In this document: positions 6,153-7,794 of the stretch, in pieces
Numbering within the stretch: position 1 is the stretch's first letter
Layout: the number at the start of each line of letters is the position of its first letter
From: Clostridiaceae bacterium
Lineage (GTDB): Bacteria > Bacillota > Clostridia > Oscillospirales > Acutalibacteraceae
Direction: 5' to 3'
DNA length: 7,794 nucleotides
NCBI GenBank assembly: GCA_016292455.1
Contig: JAEDIL010000085.1
Span: 1 to 7,794, forward strand
Position numbers and translations under genes: made by a program
The notes under the pieces: model-generated
What the model saw: only the letters and a program-made list of their open reading frames with translations
The model's database searches: none
What the model was told of the DNA's origin: nothing

Positions 6153-7794
6153 GCTGAGGAATGCCTGATTCGTCTAACGTGCCATCACCGAAGAAATGGA
6201 TGTGTACATTTTCTCCGTCCCAATCAATACGCCTGATGAGGATCCTTAAAATGCTTCGTTTTTCTTCGGTAGAAAGCGTTTGAAAGCTTTCGGCAAAAGT
6301 CTTGAGTGTTCTGGATATCACTTCAATATCGGTCTGGCTTACGCCACTTTTGTTGATTAACTTGTTCAGATTATTCAGCCGGTGAAGCAGCTGATTCTTT
6401 TCTTCCTGAAGCTTTTCAATACTTTTGACAAGGGTGACTCTGACTTCTGGCATTGTTGTCATACCAATGGAGTCTTTGATATTTTCAATCTGTGAATCAA
6501 TTTCGTCAATTCGTTTCTCAATTTCCTGCTTTTCACCTTCAAATTCTTCTGTGTTGCCGACAATATCTTTGGAAACAGAGGAGAGAAGCCGTAAAAACTC
6601 GCTGTTGTCTTCTGAATTCTGAAGCACGGTTTCGCATACAAGCCTGTCAAGCTCATTTCCGCTTGGATTTTTCATCCGGCAAAGGCTTCCCCGGCTTTTG
6701 TCTTTCTTTTCACAAAGATAACTGAATCTGAATTCACCGTCCGGTGTTTGCCTTTTTGTCTGTTTGGGACGCATGAATGCACCGCAGTCACTGCAGTGAA
6801 GAAGACCGGAGAGTAGGGCGATTGAACTTTTCGGTTTGCGGAAAGATTTGTTTTTGTTTTGCATAATTAAATTTTGCACTTCGAGCCACTTGTCACTTTT
6901 GATAAGAGGTGTATGTTTTCCTACGGCAATAATCCATTCGCCGTGGTCTCTTTTTTTGTTCGATTCTCCGCTTTTTTGAATTGTTTTGTTATACGCCATT
7001 ACACCGTGTTTTCCGTTAAAATCCGATTCAGCTGAATATATTTCACAACCTAATGTCTTAAAGTAGTCATAGATATTTTTGTCGGCTTCAACATAAACCG
7101 GATTCGTGAGAATCTCACGAATGGTAAATCTTGTGAAATCTTTATTGTTTTTCGTTTTTATTCCCCGTTGTATCAAGTAGGTTTCTGTCTGCGTCAGTGA
7201 GTGAAGCTCCAAAAATTTTGTGTATATCAGCTTGACAATCTCTGCTTCTTTTTTCACGATATCAAGCTTATATGCAGTTTTAATTTTTTCGTCAATTGTG
7301 ACTTTGCTTACCGGAACGCTTGTATACCCTGTCGGGCTGATTCCGCCGAGCCAACGCCCCGTTTTGGCCAGAGAATACATATTGTGACGGATTCTCTCGG
7401 CGATTGTTTCCCTTTCAAGTTGGGCAAAAACAGTCGAAATTCCCATGGTCGCTTTACCTGTCGGCGTTTTCGTTTCATAGCTTTCAGTAGCGGAAAAATA
7501 CTCAACGTTCATCAGCTCAAACTCTTTAAACATGATTGCAAAATCTGCTACGGTTCGGGAAATACGGTCAAGCATATAAGTATAAACTTGTTTAATTTCT
7601 CCTTTTCGAATATCATTCATCATAAGCTGAAATCCGGGGCGATTCGTATTACCTCCTGAATAACCTTCATCTGAATAGATCAGCAGATCGTCATCTGTTA
7701 TATCAGGATAAAAAATTCTTATTTTTAGTTTGCAGGCATCAATCTGATTGCTGATACTTTCTCCCTTGCCGGTGAATTTAGATTTTCTTGCATA
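6136..7794 (-). CDS. Large serine recombinase (SpoIVCA-like), 5' end cut by the window edge
   Basis: The frame is open to the end of the window and gives 552 residues, lacking probably fewer than ten at the N terminus. Numbering from the first visible residue, YARKS (1-5) carries the catalytic serine. SDEGYSGGNTNRPGF follows, then DRISR (76-80) with the conserved arginines, and FAQLERETIAERI (123-135) in the long helix. Next come a recombinase domain starting near GGISPTGY, a zinc ribbon (C334, C337, C361, C372) and a coiled coil (about 417-482). This is the full layout of large serine recombinases, which integrate or excise DNA by double-strand cleavage through a phosphoserine link. An internal ATG at 7623 would remove the catalytic serine and should not be used as the start. 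The stop TGA (6138-6136) lies inside the predicted crossover motif, directly against the sigK 3' half. The likely role is excision of the element from sigK in the mother cell; a plain prophage or conjugative-element integrase is the alternative. Confidence 0.94.
   Translation of the reverse strand, partial: YARKSKFTGKGESISNQIDACKLKIRIFYPDITDDDLLIYSDEGYSGGNTNRPGFQLMMNDIRKGEIKQVYTYMLDRISRTVADFAIMFKEFELMNVEYFSATESYETKTPTGKATMGISTVFAQLERETIAERIRHNMYSLAKTGRWLGGISPTGYTSVPVSKVTIDEKIKTAYKLDIVKKEAEIVKLIYTKFLELHSLTQTETYLIQRGIKTKNNKDFTRFTIREILTNPVYVEADKNIYDYFKTLGCEIYSAESDFNGKHGVMAYNKTIQKSGESNKKRDHGEWIIAVGKHTPLIKSDKWLEVQNLIMQNKNKSFRKPKSSIALLSGLLHCSDCGAFMRPKQTKRQTPDGEFRFSYLCEKKDKSRGSLCRMKNPSGNELDRLVCETVLQNSEDNSEFLRLLSSVSKDIVGNTEEFEGEKQEIEKRIDEIDSQIENIKDSIGMTTMPEVRVTLVKSIEKLQEEKNQLLHRLNNLNKLINKSGVSQTDIEVISRTLKTFAESFQTLSTEEKRSILRILIRRIDWDGENVHIHFFGDGTLDESGIPQRVYSK
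6136..7794 (-). mobile_element. One end of a skin-like element interrupting sigK
   Basis: The DNA from the AATGA junction to the window edge belongs to an insertion that separates the sigK 3' half from its 5' half. Only the recombinase gene of the element is visible. In known skin elements of Bacillus and Clostridioides the recombinase is carried on the element and excises it during sporulation. The element's length, its cargo and its other junction are outside the window. Confidence 0.75.

Noticed and set aside
5715..6236. Plus-strand open frame of 173 codons
   Set aside because: It is antisense to the well-recognised sigma-K regions 3 and 4 and to the end of the recombinase; the codon pattern follows the minus-strand genes.
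6136..7623. Recombinase beginning at the ATG at 7623
   Set aside because: The frame continues upstream with YARKS and SDEGYSGG, the catalytic motifs; starting at 7623 would remove the active-site serine.
7201..7659. Plus-strand open frame of 152 codons
   Set aside because: It lies opposite the catalytic and recombinase domains of the serine recombinase and has no supporting feature.

Overview
All recognisable genes in this window lie on the minus strand. The sequence suggests an endospore-forming Firmicute, most likely a member of the Clostridia. The reasons are a sigma-K gene split by a serine recombinase, a PASTA-domain signalling protein, a TagF-type domain, strong GGAGG ribosome binding sites and a moderately AT-rich composition. 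The genus cannot be fixed from the sequence alone.

Read in the direction of transcription (right to left), the layout is as follows. (1) 7794-6136: a large serine recombinase, missing only the first few residues because the window ends there. (2) 6152-5775: the 3' half of sigK (the part called spoIIIC in Bacillus subtilis), followed by an intrinsic terminator at 5681-5650. The recombinase stop codon sits inside an AATGA motif that matches the crossover motif of the B. subtilis skin element and falls at the equivalent codons of sigK. The right part of the window is therefore one end of a skin-like element interrupting sigK. The sigK 5' half and the other end of the element are outside the window. 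(3) 5562-290: a probable three-gene operon with its own sigma-A-type promoter. It encodes a membrane-anchored zinc-ribbon/pseudokinase/PASTA protein, a small degenerate family-2 glycosyltransferase-like protein, and an 877-residue fusion of a family-2 glycosyltransferase to a TagF-like domain. (4) 258-80: an initiator tRNA gene with a near-consensus promoter, a 16-bp inverted repeat overlapping that promoter, and an intrinsic terminator.

The most unusual region is the central operon. Three of its four enzyme-like domains have lost the residues that normally do the chemistry: the kinase, the small glycosyltransferase and the TagF-like domain. Only the N-terminal glycosyltransferase of the last gene looks catalytically intact. 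My inference is a cell-surface polymer module in which an extracytoplasmic PASTA sensor is joined to a non-catalytic scaffold and one working transferase. The sequence supports the domain assignments and the missing residues, but not the pathway.

I see no gene or motif in 1-79. The gap 5487-5774 holds the operon promoter, its ribosome binding site and the sigK terminator; 5563-5649 shows nothing else.
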